From NCBI GenBank assembly GCA_963759375.1, contig CAVWYY010000002.1:620001-684000 (forward strand): DNA of 64,000 bases. The letters run 5' to 3'. The notes beneath the pieces are model-generated. The model was not told where the DNA came from. It did not search any database and worked only from the letters and a program-made list of their open reading frames with translations. The translations under genes and the position numbers were made by a program. Every line of letters starts with the position of its first letter. Position 1 is the stretch's first letter. The stretch is from DASSUW01 sp963759375 (GTDB taxonomy: Bacteria; Actinomycetota; Thermoleophilia; Solirubrobacterales; Solirubrobacteraceae). Positions 52,755 through 59,397 of this stretch are shown one piece after another.

Positions 52755-53802
52755 CTAGGCGATGTCTTCGACGGCCAGCCCCGCCGCGACCGTCAGGCGG
52801 CCGAGGTCGGCGTTCTCGTCCTGCGAGCCGATCACGGCCGACTCGAGCGGCAGACGGAGCTGCTCGGACAGCGCCTCGACGAAGCCGGGGATCGGCCACG
52901 GCGGGACCCGTGAGCACGCCAGTCTCGACCGGCTCGGCGCTCTCCTGCATGCGGTAGAAGTTCAGCGAGTTGCGGACGGTGTCGGCGAGCTGGTGCACGC
53001 CCTCCTCGAGCGCCGCGCGAGCGGACGCCACGAGGTCGGTGTCGCCCTCGACGTCCTCGAGCGGCGTGTGCAGGCCGACGTGCTGCATCCACTGCCGCGC
53101 GTGCTCGACGGTCAGGCCGCGACGCTCGGCGAGCGTGTGGACCATCGCGTCCAGCCCGCCGGCGGCGGCGCGCGTGAACAGGCAGCCGCTGGGGTTGGCG
53201 ACGGCGACGTTCGTGAGTCCGGCGACCGAGATGTAGAGGACGGCGCCCTCGGCCTTGCGGCCGGCCAGCGCGCGGACCATGCCGAACGCGGACAGGTCGA
53301 TGCCCTCGACCGTCAGGCCCGCCTCACGGGCGGCACCGGCGATCTTCTCGACCATCTCGCGGCGGACGGCGACCACGACGACGCGTGTGCGGTCCTGCCC
53401 GGAGGCGGTCTTCACGTTGCCGAGCGACTGCCAGTCGAGGACGGCCTCGTCCATCGGCATCGGGATGTGGTCGGGCGCCTGCACCCTGACGGCGGCGGCG
53501 AGCGCCTTCTCGTCCTCCAGCGGCGGCAGGTCGAGCGTGCGGACGACGATCCGCTGGTTGGCGATACCGAGGCGCACGCGCTTCGGGATGCCGTACTCGT
53601 CGAAGAACGACTTCAGCGCCTCCGCCAGGGCGGGGACGTCGGCGACCTCGCCGTCGCGCAGGATGCCGGGGCGAAGGGGGGCCACGGCGCCACGCTTGAG
53701 CGACACCGAACCGTTGACGGTGACCTCGGCGGCGGCGATGTGGCCGGGATCGAGGTCGAGGCCGACGATCGCGGCCTGGGAGGAGGAGCGCTTCTTGAAC
53801 AC
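52755..53802 (-). CDS. pilM: Type IV pilus assembly protein PilM (frameshifted near the 3' end)
   Basis: PilM is an actin-like cytoplasmic ATPase-fold protein that recruits PilN. It shows AAIVGLDLDPGHIAAAEVT, the PilM region LAIANQRIVVRTLDLPPL-like (LGIANQRIVVRTLDLPPLED), GIDLSAFGMVRALAG and AVLYISVAGLTNVAVANPSG. The raw frame goes astray after ETGVLTGPAVA. Dropping one base of the GG pair at 52894-52895 restores IPGFVEALSEQLRLPLESAV, then VIGSQDENADLGRLTVAAGL and AVEDIA with a TAG at 52755-52757. The span is one base over a multiple of three. Upstream lies the terminator of the pilin genes. Confidence 0.88.
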
Positions 53803-53840
53803 GTTCGTGATATCGGCGGCAGACGCCCGGGACTTAACGA

Positions 53841-53868
53841 CGAAGCGGGCCCCGGAGGGCCCGCTTCG
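53841..53868 (-). terminator. Hairpin terminator after pilin gene A
   Basis: A perfect 12-bp stem (CGAAGCGGGCCC/GGGCCCGCTTCG, loop CGGA) lies 26 bp beyond the pilin A stop. An identical hairpin follows pilin B, showing that the terminator was duplicated with the gene. It likely makes pilins the most abundant transcripts while limiting pilM. Confidence 0.75.
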
Positions 53869-53894
53869 CCAAAGCGACAGTGGCGGTCAGCCGA

Positions 53895-54350
53895 CTACCA
53901 CTTGCCGTGCGCTGTTGCAGCCGTACTTGCCGGCTGGTCGTGCAGGTGCGGGTGACCGCGGAGCCGCCGGCGACGGTCGGCCTTGGTGATCGTGAACTTG
54001 TTGCCGCTCTTCGAGGTGACCTCGACGGCGTAACCGGCGTCAGCGGCGCCAGCGGCGCCCGACGTCACGGCGAGGGTCGCGCCCTGGCCCTCCTTGAGGG
54101 CCGGCTCGATGGCCTCCAGCTTGGCCTTGTCGGCCGAGTAGTCCTGCTCGTCCGTGTACCACGTCTCCATCGCGGTCTGCGCGGTACGGGCGGCCGACTT
54201 GGCCTCCGTGTCCTGCGCCTTGCCACGCTGGTTGAGGAACGCCGGAAGAGCGATCGCGGCAAGAATGCCGATGATCAGAATGACGACCAGAAGCTCGATC
54301 AGGGTGAAACCCTTCTCGTCCTGAGCGCGCTGGCGGAGCTTGTGAAGCAT
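53895..54350 (-). CDS. Type IV major pilin, copy A (C-terminus affected by indels)
   Basis: The prepilin has a 14-residue leader and class III cleavage site: RAQDEKG then FTLIELLVVILIIGILAAIA, with Glu at mature position 5. The region to KFTITKAD (about residue 117) is nearly identical to copy B. Beyond that, the raw frame gives a Arg/His-rich tail unlike a pilin. Relative to copy B there is one extra base near 53971-53977, and further shifts would restore VAGGSAVTRTCTTSGKYGC and NSAGKW, the expected disulfide-bonded D-region ending in GKW. Net frame returns at the TAG. Mature pilin is assembled on the inner membrane after PilD cleavage. Confidence 0.88.
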   Translation of the reverse strand: MLHKLRQRAQDEKGFTLIELLVVILIIGILAAIALPAFLNQRGKAQDTEAKSAARTAQTAMETWYTDEQDYSADKAKLEAIEPALKEGQGATLAVTSGAAGAADAGYAVEVTSKSGNKFTITKADRRRRLRGHPHLHDQPASTAATAHGKW

Positions 54351-54466
54351 TGTGGGTGGTCCCTCCTGGAGGGGATCGGACTCGGAGAGAACGACTTGAC
54401 AGAGGTCGGTATCGGCGGCGGCAGCGCCGGACTTAAGGGCGAAGTCGACACTCGCGGACTTAACGA

Positions 54467-54494
54467 CGAAGCGGGCCCCGGAGGGCCCGCTTCG
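54467..54494 (-). terminator. Hairpin terminator after pilin gene B
   Basis: This is the same perfect 12-bp stem and CGGA loop as after copy A, 26 bp beyond the pilin B stop. Read-through is needed for copy A unless it has its own promoter. Confidence 0.75.
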
Positions 54495-54520
54495 CCAAAA
54501 CGACAGTGGTGGTCAGCCGA

Positions 54521-54973
54521 CTACCACTTAGCGCTGTTGGGCAGCCGTACTTGCCGGACGGCGGTGCAGCTGCGGGTGACCGCGGAGCCGCCGGCCACGT
54601 CGGCCTTGGTGATCTTGAACTTGTTGCCGCTCTTCGAGGTGACCTCGACGGCGTAACCGGCGTCAGCGGCGCCAGCGGCGCCCGACGTCACGGCGAGGGT
54701 CGCGCCCTGGCCCTCCTTGAGGGCCGGCTCGATGGCCTCCAGCTTGGCCTTGTCGGCCGAGTAGTCCTGCTCGTCCGTGTACCACGTCTCCATCGCGGTC
54801 TGCGCGGTACGGGCGGCCGACTTGGCCTCCGTGTCCTGCGCCTTGCCACGCTGGTTGAGGAACGCCGGAAGAGCGATCGCGGCAAGAATGCCGATGATCA
54901 GAATGACGACCAGAAGCTCGATCAGGGTGAAACCCTTCTCGCTCTGGGCGCGCTGGCGGAGCTTGTGAAGCAT
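54521..54973 (-). CDS. Type IV major pilin, copy B
   Basis: The 150-residue prepilin has leader RAQSEKG and FTLIELLVVILIIGILAAIA, then the alpha1 helix with TEAKSAARTAQTAMETWYTD and a beta domain. The in-frame end reads SCTAVRQVRLPNSAKW. Read one base later, the same DNA gives GKYGC, so the true D-region may be SCTAVGKYGC plus PNSAKW, with a compensated pair of indels. The gene is the first of the pilus cluster, has AGGAGGG nine bases before its ATG, and lies about 75 bp downstream of a c-di-GMP-I aptamer, so it is probably controlled by c-di-GMP. Confidence 0.92.
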   Translation of the reverse strand: MLHKLRQRAQSEKGFTLIELLVVILIIGILAAIALPAFLNQRGKAQDTEAKSAARTAQTAMETWYTDEQDYSADKAKLEAIEPALKEGQGATLAVTSGAAGAADAGYAVEVTSKSGNKFKITKADVAGGSAVTRSCTAVRQVRLPNSAKW

Positions 54974-55049
54974 TGTGGGTGGTCCCTCCTGAAGGGATCG
55001 ATGGGCCTGTGGACTTCCGTGCCAGGTCCTCGGGTCCCGTTCCCACCAC

Positions 55050-55132
55050 CGGCGGTGGCAACCCGGCTTGCTCCCATCCGGGGAGCTCCGTGGCTTTGCG
55101 CGTCACCCTCGCGGGTGAGTTGCCTTTGACAC
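55050..55132 (-). promoter_or_regulatory. Cyclic-di-GMP-I (GEMM-I) riboswitch aptamer
   Basis: On the minus strand the leader of the pilin genes contains AAAGGCAAC closing P1 with GTTGCC (55119-55124 with 55057-55062). P2 is TCACCC-GCGA-GGGTGA with a GNRA tetraloop (55103-55118), followed by the conserved CAAAGCC (55092-55098 region). P3 is GCTCCC-CGGAT-GGGAGC (55070-55086), and the 3' hallmark is AAGCCGGGTTGCC. The P2-P3 junction reads GACGCGCAAAGCC, two bases longer than the usual GACGCAAAGCC. It ends about 80 bp before the pilin B ATG. c-di-GMP control of type IV pili is established for this class. Confidence 0.9.
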
Positions 55133-55224
55133 CTCGGGTTCTGGCACCACCGTTATCGGCCGGTTGCGCGCGGTTCTTAACCCTTCGTTATCCCTGCTAT
55201 GGACAACCGGACTACCCTCGGAGC

Positions 55225-55626
55225 ATGCTCGGCCGCCGCTTCCTCCTGCTCGTTGCGGTGCTCATGGGCCTCACGGCGCTCGCCGCGAGCGTGGCGCCGC
55301 GCGAGCCGCTCGTGCGAGACAGGCGCGCAGCCACTCCCTCGCCGACCCCGACCAGCGAGCCCGCGACGGCGAGCGACAGCCGCACGGTCGCCGAGACGAT
55401 CGAGACCGAGGAGGACCCCGCCAAGGTCACGGTCCGCAAGGGCGACCTGGTGCGCCTGGAGGTCCGGGGCAACGAGCTGGACAGCGTGCGGCTCTTCGAC
55501 GAGATCGAGCCGATCGACGTCAACTCGCCGGCGATCTTCGAGCTGTACGCCGACCGGCCGGGGTCGTACCCGATCGAGCTGGTCGAGGGCCAGCGCCAGG
55601 TCGGGACGCTCGTCGTGCGCGAGTAG
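55225..55626 (+). CDS. Small exported protein with cupredoxin-like domain
   Basis: The 133-residue product starts at ATG 55225 and has an N-terminal signal/anchor (RRFLLLVAVLMGLTALAAS), a Pro/Thr/Ser linker and a C-terminal beta domain: VTVRKGDLVRLEVRGNELDS, EPIDVNSPAIFELYADRPG and SYPIELVEGQRQVGTLVVR. The strand pattern resembles the cupredoxin fold, but the copper His/Cys ligands are absent. Function unknown. It is divergent from the pilin operon, and its stop is followed 11 bp later by the second inverted-repeat element. Confidence 0.75.
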   Translation: MLGRRFLLLVAVLMGLTALAASVAPREPLVRDRRAATPSPTPTSEPATASDSRTVAETIETEEDPAKVTVRKGDLVRLEVRGNELDSVRLFDEIEPIDVNSPAIFELYADRPGSYPIELVEGQRQVGTLVVRE

Positions 55627-55637
55627 GCAGCTCCACA

Positions 55638-55835
55638 GAACGTCAACTGCGGCTGGGTAGGGAGGCGGGAACGCCGGCGTCGCCGGCGGTCCCTGGCGCG
55701 TAGGGGTCGAATGGCGACCCAAATGCGCCAGACGACAGCGTCTGGCGACTTGACCACCTATGAGGTGGTCAACGCGCCAGGGACCGCCGACTCCGCCAGC
55801 CTCTCCGCTCCCCTACCCAGCCGCAGTTGACGTTC
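55638..55835. repeat. Structured intergenic element with 25-bp terminal inverted repeats, copy 2
   Basis: The termini are identical to copy 1 (55638-55662 and 55811-55835). The 148-bp interior differs in sequence but is again highly folded. GGCGGTCCCTGGCGCGT pairs with its near complement ACGCGCCAGGGACCGCC, and two smaller perfect hairpins lie inside: CGCCAGACG-ACAG-CGTCTGGCG and TTGACCACC-TATG-AGGTGGTCAA. The whole would form a cloverleaf-like RNA or a cruciform. As in copy 1, it lies exactly between two convergent genes, ending one base before the stop codon of the minus-strand neighbour. Confidence 0.85.
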
Positions 55836-55836
55836 G

Positions 55837-56016
55837 CTACGCGTCGCCCTCGCGCGCGGCCTGGGCGTCGTGCTGCGGGTCGTAGACGCCGCTGCCCTCG
55901 CACCACGGGCAGGTGACCGGCTGGGGCGTGCCGCCCAGGGTGGAGATCACCCGGCCGGTTCCCCGGCACGGGGTGCAGCGCTGCGGATCGTAGGGTTCGG
56001 CCGGCTCGGTGCTCAC
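55837..56016 (-). CDS. Small DnaJ-type zinc-finger protein
   Basis: This 59-residue gene runs from GTG 56016 to a TAG at 55837-55839. The product has two Cys pairs, RCTPCRGTGRVISTLGG and TCPWCEGSGVYD, the CxxCxGxG pattern of one DnaJ-like zinc finger, with acidic ends. Such miniature zinc proteins are frequent in Solirubrobacterales and their partners are unknown. It lies 12 bp downstream of the next minus-strand gene, suggesting cotranscription. Confidence 0.75.
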   Translation of the reverse strand: MSTEPAEPYDPQRCTPCRGTGRVISTLGGTPQPVTCPWCEGSGVYDPQHDAQAAREGDA

Positions 56017-56028
56017 GGCCGGGCCAGG

Positions 56029-56700
56029 TTACCCGAGCCCGGGCGGAGCGACCGAAGTGGACGCGCGCGCGTCCTCTCCCCCGCGCACCACGGCGTCGGC
56101 CGGGCGGTCGGTCGGGAGCGCGCGGCGCAGCGTCGGCGGCACCTCGCGGTCGGTCAGCGGGCGCAGGAGCCCGAACTGGCGGAAGACGTTCTCGGCCTTG
56201 GTGGTGTCGGCGACCCGGAACAGCAGGCCGTAGATCGCGGGAGCGCCCAGCGGTGACCGGGCGGCGATCTCCTCGGCGGCCTCCGGCACGAAGCAGGCGA
56301 CGACGTCGTCGCCCAGCGGCTTGGTGAACAGCAGCGCGGCGTTCGGCGCGTCGTCGGGGTCGCCCAGGACGGTGAGCGCCGAGCCGCCGAGGCTCGTCCA
56401 CAGCCAGCCCTCGAGGCCCTGCTCGCGCGGGACGACGGCGGTGGCGCTCAGGCGCTTGAGGATCGGGAAGCGGCCGATCATCCCGCTCGGGCGGGCCTGC
56501 CCGGGGTCGACGAGGCCGAGCTGCAGCGTGCCGAGCGGCACCCGCAGCGGCGTGCGCAGCGACCGCTCGAAGCTGATCGACGCGCCCATCGCGCTGAGGC
56601 GGACGACGTCCGAGCCGGCACGCGAGCGGCCCCAGGACCGCTGGGCCTCGAGCTCGATCGTGTAGTCGCGCTGGCCGGAGCTGGGGGGCGGAAGGGACAT
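56029..56700 (-). CDS. Conserved hypothetical protein
   Basis: From MSLPPPSSGQRDYTIELEAQ the frame gives 223 residues without signal peptide or membrane helix. Beta strands dominate (RVPLGTLQLGLVDPG, ALTVLGDPDDAPNAALLFTK, VACFVPEAAEEIAARS). I do not recognise a family. The C-terminal part (FRVADTTKAENVFRQFGLLR) and the last Pro/Ser residues look disordered. It lies upstream of the zinc-finger gene and downstream of the cupin gene on the same strand. Confidence 0.65.
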   Translation of the reverse strand: MSLPPPSSGQRDYTIELEAQRSWGRSRAGSDVVRLSAMGASISFERSLRTPLRVPLGTLQLGLVDPGQARPSGMIGRFPILKRLSATAVVPREQGLEGWLWTSLGGSALTVLGDPDDAPNAALLFTKPLGDDVVACFVPEAAEEIAARSPLGAPAIYGLLFRVADTTKAENVFRQFGLLRPLTDREVPPTLRRALPTDRPADAVVRGGEDARASTSVAPPGLG

Positions 56701-56732
56701 CGAGGAGTTAATCGGCCCCCGCGCGGCCGTTC

Positions 56733-57095
56733 TTAACCGTCGCGGTGGACCGTCTCCGGCGAGAACGCCGGAAGGCACACGGCGACGTACGACGCGCCGC
56801 CGGGCTCGGGTGTGGAGTAGCGCACCCACTCCCCCGCGCGCACCAGCACCGCCTGCCCGGCCCGCACCTCGAGGCTCCCGTCCTCGTGCTCCACGTGCAG
56901 GCAACCATCGAGGACCACGGTGTACTCGTCGAAGTCGGGCCGCTGCCCGGGCTCGAGCCAGCCGTCGGGCGAGCGCATGTGGGCGACGCTGACGCGCTCC
57001 TCGCCGGTGTTGACGCGGCCGACGTACTCGTCGATGAGCTTGGGTTTCGTCCCCGCGGCCTCTACGCGTGAGGGGGCTTTGATCAAATCGGGCAT
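56733..57095 (-). CDS. Cupin-domain protein (EutQ-like)
   Basis: The 120-residue protein starts MPDLIKAPSRVEAAG and is one small cupin barrel: VSVAHMRSPDGWLEPGQRPD, FDEYTVVLDGCLHVEHEDGS, LEVRAGQAVLVRAGEWVRYS. The first cupin motif has lost most metal His, leaving HVEHEDG, so catalysis is doubtful. It resembles EutQ-like or sugar-binding cupins. It is divergent from the hemolysin III gene, with starts 22-28 bp apart. Confidence 0.82.
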   Translation of the reverse strand: MPDLIKAPSRVEAAGTKPKLIDEYVGRVNTGEERVSVAHMRSPDGWLEPGQRPDFDEYTVVLDGCLHVEHEDGSLEVRAGQAVLVRAGEWVRYSTPEPGGASYVAVCLPAFSPETVHRDG

Positions 57096-57116
57096 CGCTG
57101 CGGGTATACCAATGTC

Positions 57117-57767
57117 GTGACCATGCGGTCCGAACTCGTGCCGGTGATGCGTGGCGTGACGCACTTCTGGGCGTTCTGGTGCGCGCTGGCGGCGACGATC
57201 CCGCTCGTGGCGCTCGCCCCCGGCGGGCCGGCGCGCGGCGCGGCGATCGTCTACGGCAGCGGCATGTGCGTGCTGTTCGCGGGCAGCGCCTGCTTCCACC
57301 GGCTGCGCTGCGGGCCGCGCCTGCGCTCGCTGCTGTGCCGGATCGACCACAGCGCGATCTTCATCTTCATCGCCGCGAGCTACACGCCGGTGACGCTGCT
57401 CGTGCTCGACGGGCCGCTGGGCTGGACGCTGTTCGCCGCCGTCTGGGCCGGCGCGCTCGCCGGCGTCACGCTCAGCATGGCCTGGATCAGCGCGCCGCGC
57501 GTGCTGTTCGCCGGCACCTACGTGGCGCTCGGCTGGGTCGCGATCGTGGCGATGCCGGAGCTCGTCTCGAGCCTGCCGGCCACCCCGCTGATCCTGATCG
57601 CGGCCGGCGGGCTGCTCTACACGGCCGGCGCGGTGGTGTACGCGCTGCGGCGCCCGGACCCGTGGCCGGACGTGTTCGGCTTCCACGAGGTCTTCCACGC
57701 GCTGGTGATCGTGGCCGCCGCCCTGCACTTCGTGGCGATGGCCGGCTGGATCATCCCCGCGGGCTGA
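57117..57767 (+). CDS. Hemolysin III/PAQR family membrane protein
   Basis: The 216-residue protein has seven hydrophobic segments and the HlyIII/PAQR zinc motifs: FAGSACFHRLRCG, CRIDHSAIFIFIAASYTPVT and FGFHEVFHALVIVAAALHFV. These resemble ceramidase-like hydrolases of the CREST superfamily. The start is GTG 57117 or ATG 57123. It overlaps the convergent cation-efflux gene by 17 bp. The bacterial substrate is unknown, despite the family name. Confidence 0.9.
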   Translation: MTMRSELVPVMRGVTHFWAFWCALAATIPLVALAPGGPARGAAIVYGSGMCVLFAGSACFHRLRCGPRLRSLLCRIDHSAIFIFIAASYTPVTLLVLDGPLGWTLFAAVWAGALAGVTLSMAWISAPRVLFAGTYVALGWVAIVAMPELVSSLPATPLILIAAGGLLYTAGAVVYALRRPDPWPDVFGFHEVFHALVIVAAALHFVAMAGWIIPAG

Positions 57768-58671
57768 CCTCGATCTCCAGCAGGTCGCCGCCCTCGTGCT
57801 CGACCTGCAGGGTGGTGTGCTCGATCTCGAACTCGTCGTGGAGCAGCACCTCGAGCGTGCGGCGGACGTCGTGGCAGTCGGTGTTGCGGCCGACGAGGAT
57901 GTGCGCGGACATCGCCGGGAACCCCGACGTGACCTCCCACACGTGCAGGTCGTGGACCTCGCACACGCCCGGGGTGCCGGCCATCCGCTGCCCGATCAAC
58001 TCGGGGTCGAGCCCGCGCGGGGCCGCCTCGAGGAACACGCGGCCGGACTCGCGCAGGAGCATGTAGGCGGCGCGCAGCATCAGCGCGGCGACGAACAGCG
58101 CGGCGATGCCGTCCGCCTCGGTGAACCCGGTGGCCAGCACCACCGCGCCGGCGATGGCCGTCCCGACGAACGCCGCCAGGTCGGTGAGGATGTGCTGGAA
58201 GGCGCCCTCGATGTTCAGCGACTGGCGGTTCGCGCTCGCCAGCACCCCCGTGGCCGCGAGGTTGACGGCGATGCCGACGAGCGCCACCACGAGCACGATC
58301 CCGCCCTCGACGTCGGGCGGGTTCACGATCCGGCGGACGCCCTCGACCACGATCAGCACGCCGAGCACCAGCAGCGTCGAGCCGTTGATCGCGGCGGCGA
58401 GGATCTCGCTGCGCTTCAGGCCATAGGTCAGCGCCCCGGCGGCCGGCCGGCGCGCGAGCCGGATCGCGACCAGCGAGAGCGCGAGCGCGCCCGCGTCCGT
58501 GAGCATGTGCGCGGCGTCGGACAGCAGCGCCAGCGACTCGGCCACGATGCCCGCGGCCACCTCGAAGCACATGAAGCCGAGGATCAGCGCGAGGGCGATC
58601 GCCAGCTTGCGGCTGTCGGCGTCGGCGCTGACGCCGTGCGCGTGCCCGTGGTCGTGGTGATCGTGCGCCAC
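57751..58671 (-). CDS. Cation diffusion facilitator (CzcD/ZnT-type) exporter
   Basis: From GTG 58671 the 306-residue protein begins with a His-rich tail (AHDHHDHGHAHG), then six helices with the two zinc-site HxxxD motifs, LLSDAAHMLTDAGALALSLV and EGAFQHILTDLAAFVGTAIA. The cytoplasmic C-terminal domain (MAGTPGVCEVHDLHVWEVTS) is present. It exports Zn2+, Co2+ or related ions by proton exchange. The 250-bp region upstream holds an inverted repeat that might bind a metal sensor. Confidence 0.93.
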   Translation of the reverse strand: MAHDHHDHGHAHGVSADADSRKLAIALALILGFMCFEVAAGIVAESLALLSDAAHMLTDAGALALSLVAIRLARRPAAGALTYGLKRSEILAAAINGSTLLVLGVLIVVEGVRRIVNPPDVEGGIVLVVALVGIAVNLAATGVLASANRQSLNIEGAFQHILTDLAAFVGTAIAGAVVLATGFTEADGIAALFVAALMLRAAYMLLRESGRVFLEAAPRGLDPELIGQRMAGTPGVCEVHDLHVWEVTSGFPAMSAHILVGRNTDCHDVRRTLEVLLHDEFEIEHTTLQVEHEGGDLLEIEVSPRG

Positions 58672-58700
58672 GCGCTTAGTTTGCGGCACGGGGCTCCTGG

Positions 58701-58712
58701 CAACACATGTTG
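58701..58712. promoter_or_regulatory. Inverted repeat upstream of cation-efflux gene
   Basis: CAACA-CA-TGTTG is a perfect 5-bp-arm palindrome 29 bp upstream of the CDF start. A second overlapping pair GTTG-ATGAAG-CAAC follows (58709-58722). The arrangement resembles small metal-sensor (ArsR/MarR) operators, but no regulator gene is adjacent. Confidence 0.35.
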
Positions 58713-58716
58713 ATGA

Positions 58717-58923
58717 AGCAACTACCGGGGAGACCCAGGGCCGGGCAGCCCGTCGGTCGACGCCAAGGCGTTCCCGCGCCTGCACGGCACGGTCTGGGCG
58801 CTGACGGCGCTCGCGGCCGGGGTCGCCGGCTCGTATCTGGCCGAGCGCCCGCCGCTCAACGAACAGCCCGCGGGCGAGCCGACCGGCCGCTTCGAGCGCG
58901 TCGAGGAGCCCGCTCACGCCTGA
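58717..58923 (+). CDS. Possible small membrane protein, start unclear
   Basis: An open frame of 69 codons ends at TGA 58921-58923 and contains AFPRLHGTVWALTALAAGVA plus SYLAERPPLNEQPAGEP, a single membrane helix with a polar C-terminus. There is no ATG, GTG or TTG start in this frame. The neighbouring frame has ATG 58707 (MLMKQLPGRPRAG), so a one-base slip around 58750 would join them. By eye its codon pattern looks gene-like, but the evidence is thin. Confidence 0.35.
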   Translation, partial: SNYRGDPGPGSPSVDAKAFPRLHGTVWALTALAAGVAGSYLAERPPLNEQPAGEPTGRFERVEEPAHA

Positions 58924-58926
58924 GCG

Positions 58927-59382
58927 TCAGTGGTGCGCGTGGTGGTGCTGGTGCACCACCGCGTGCCCCTTGCCGCGAGCCAGCAGCCAGCGGTTCGCGG
59001 GGTAGGCGGCCATGCCGGCGATCAGCAGCGCCAGCGCCAGCGAGGCCCAGAACAGGACGTCGCTCAGCGACGCGTCGATGGCGCCCGGAATCAGCAGGAT
59101 GATCGTGTTGTCGACCAGCTCCATGATCGCGATCGAGATCGTGTCCGAGGCCAGCGCCAGCGGGATCACCGCGCCCAGCGCCAGGCCCGAGCGCAGCAGC
59201 GGCCAGCTGGTGAACGTGTAGCCGAAGACGAACGCCAGAACGATCGAGATGGCGATCGTCGCGCCGTCGGACCAGCCGAACGCCGTGCCGATGATCATGC
59301 CCAGCACCTCGCCGATGGCACAGCCCGTCAGGCAGTGGACGGTCGCGCTGAACGCGAGCCGGTTCAGCGATTGGGTGGACAT
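58927..59382 (-). CDS. DUF4396 membrane protein with His-rich tail
   Basis: The 151-residue protein has four hydrophobic helices, the DUF4396 signature FSATVHCLTGCAIGEVLGMI and a metal-binding C-terminus (KGHAVVHQHHHAHH). DUF4396 proteins are often found with copper-handling genes in actinobacteria, though no function is proven. The start codon ATG overlaps a perfect palindrome resembling a CsoR-type operator. Adjacent CDF and DUF4396 genes suggest a small metal-homeostasis group. Confidence 0.85.
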   Translation of the reverse strand: MSTQSLNRLAFSATVHCLTGCAIGEVLGMIIGTAFGWSDGATIAISIVLAFVFGYTFTSWPLLRSGLALGAVIPLALASDTISIAIMELVDNTIILLIPGAIDASLSDVLFWASLALALLIAGMAAYPANRWLLARGKGHAVVHQHHHAHH

Positions 59383-59397
59383 ACCCTATGAGGGTAT
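59381..59397. promoter_or_regulatory. CsoR-like palindrome over the DUF4396 start
   Basis: ATACCCT-ATG-AGGGTAT is a perfect 7-bp inverted repeat that overlaps the ATG of the DUF4396 gene and the stop of the upstream F420-type gene. GGGTAT/ATACCC half-sites are typical of CsoR/RcnR-family metal sensors. Binding here would block transcription or translation of the gene. Confidence 0.5.

Larger units (their letters stand above)
53830..54990. repeat. Tandem duplication of pilin gene with its terminator and leader
   Basis: Two direct copies, roughly 53831-54370 and 54456-54990, cover the terminator hairpin, pilin coding region and the ribosome site with CATTGTGGGTGGTCCCTCCT upstream. Coding identity is nearly complete from the start codon to about residue 115 and then falls. 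The ~90-bp segment between copies (54371-54455) is unique and carries no riboswitch, unlike the leader of copy B. Confidence 0.85.
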
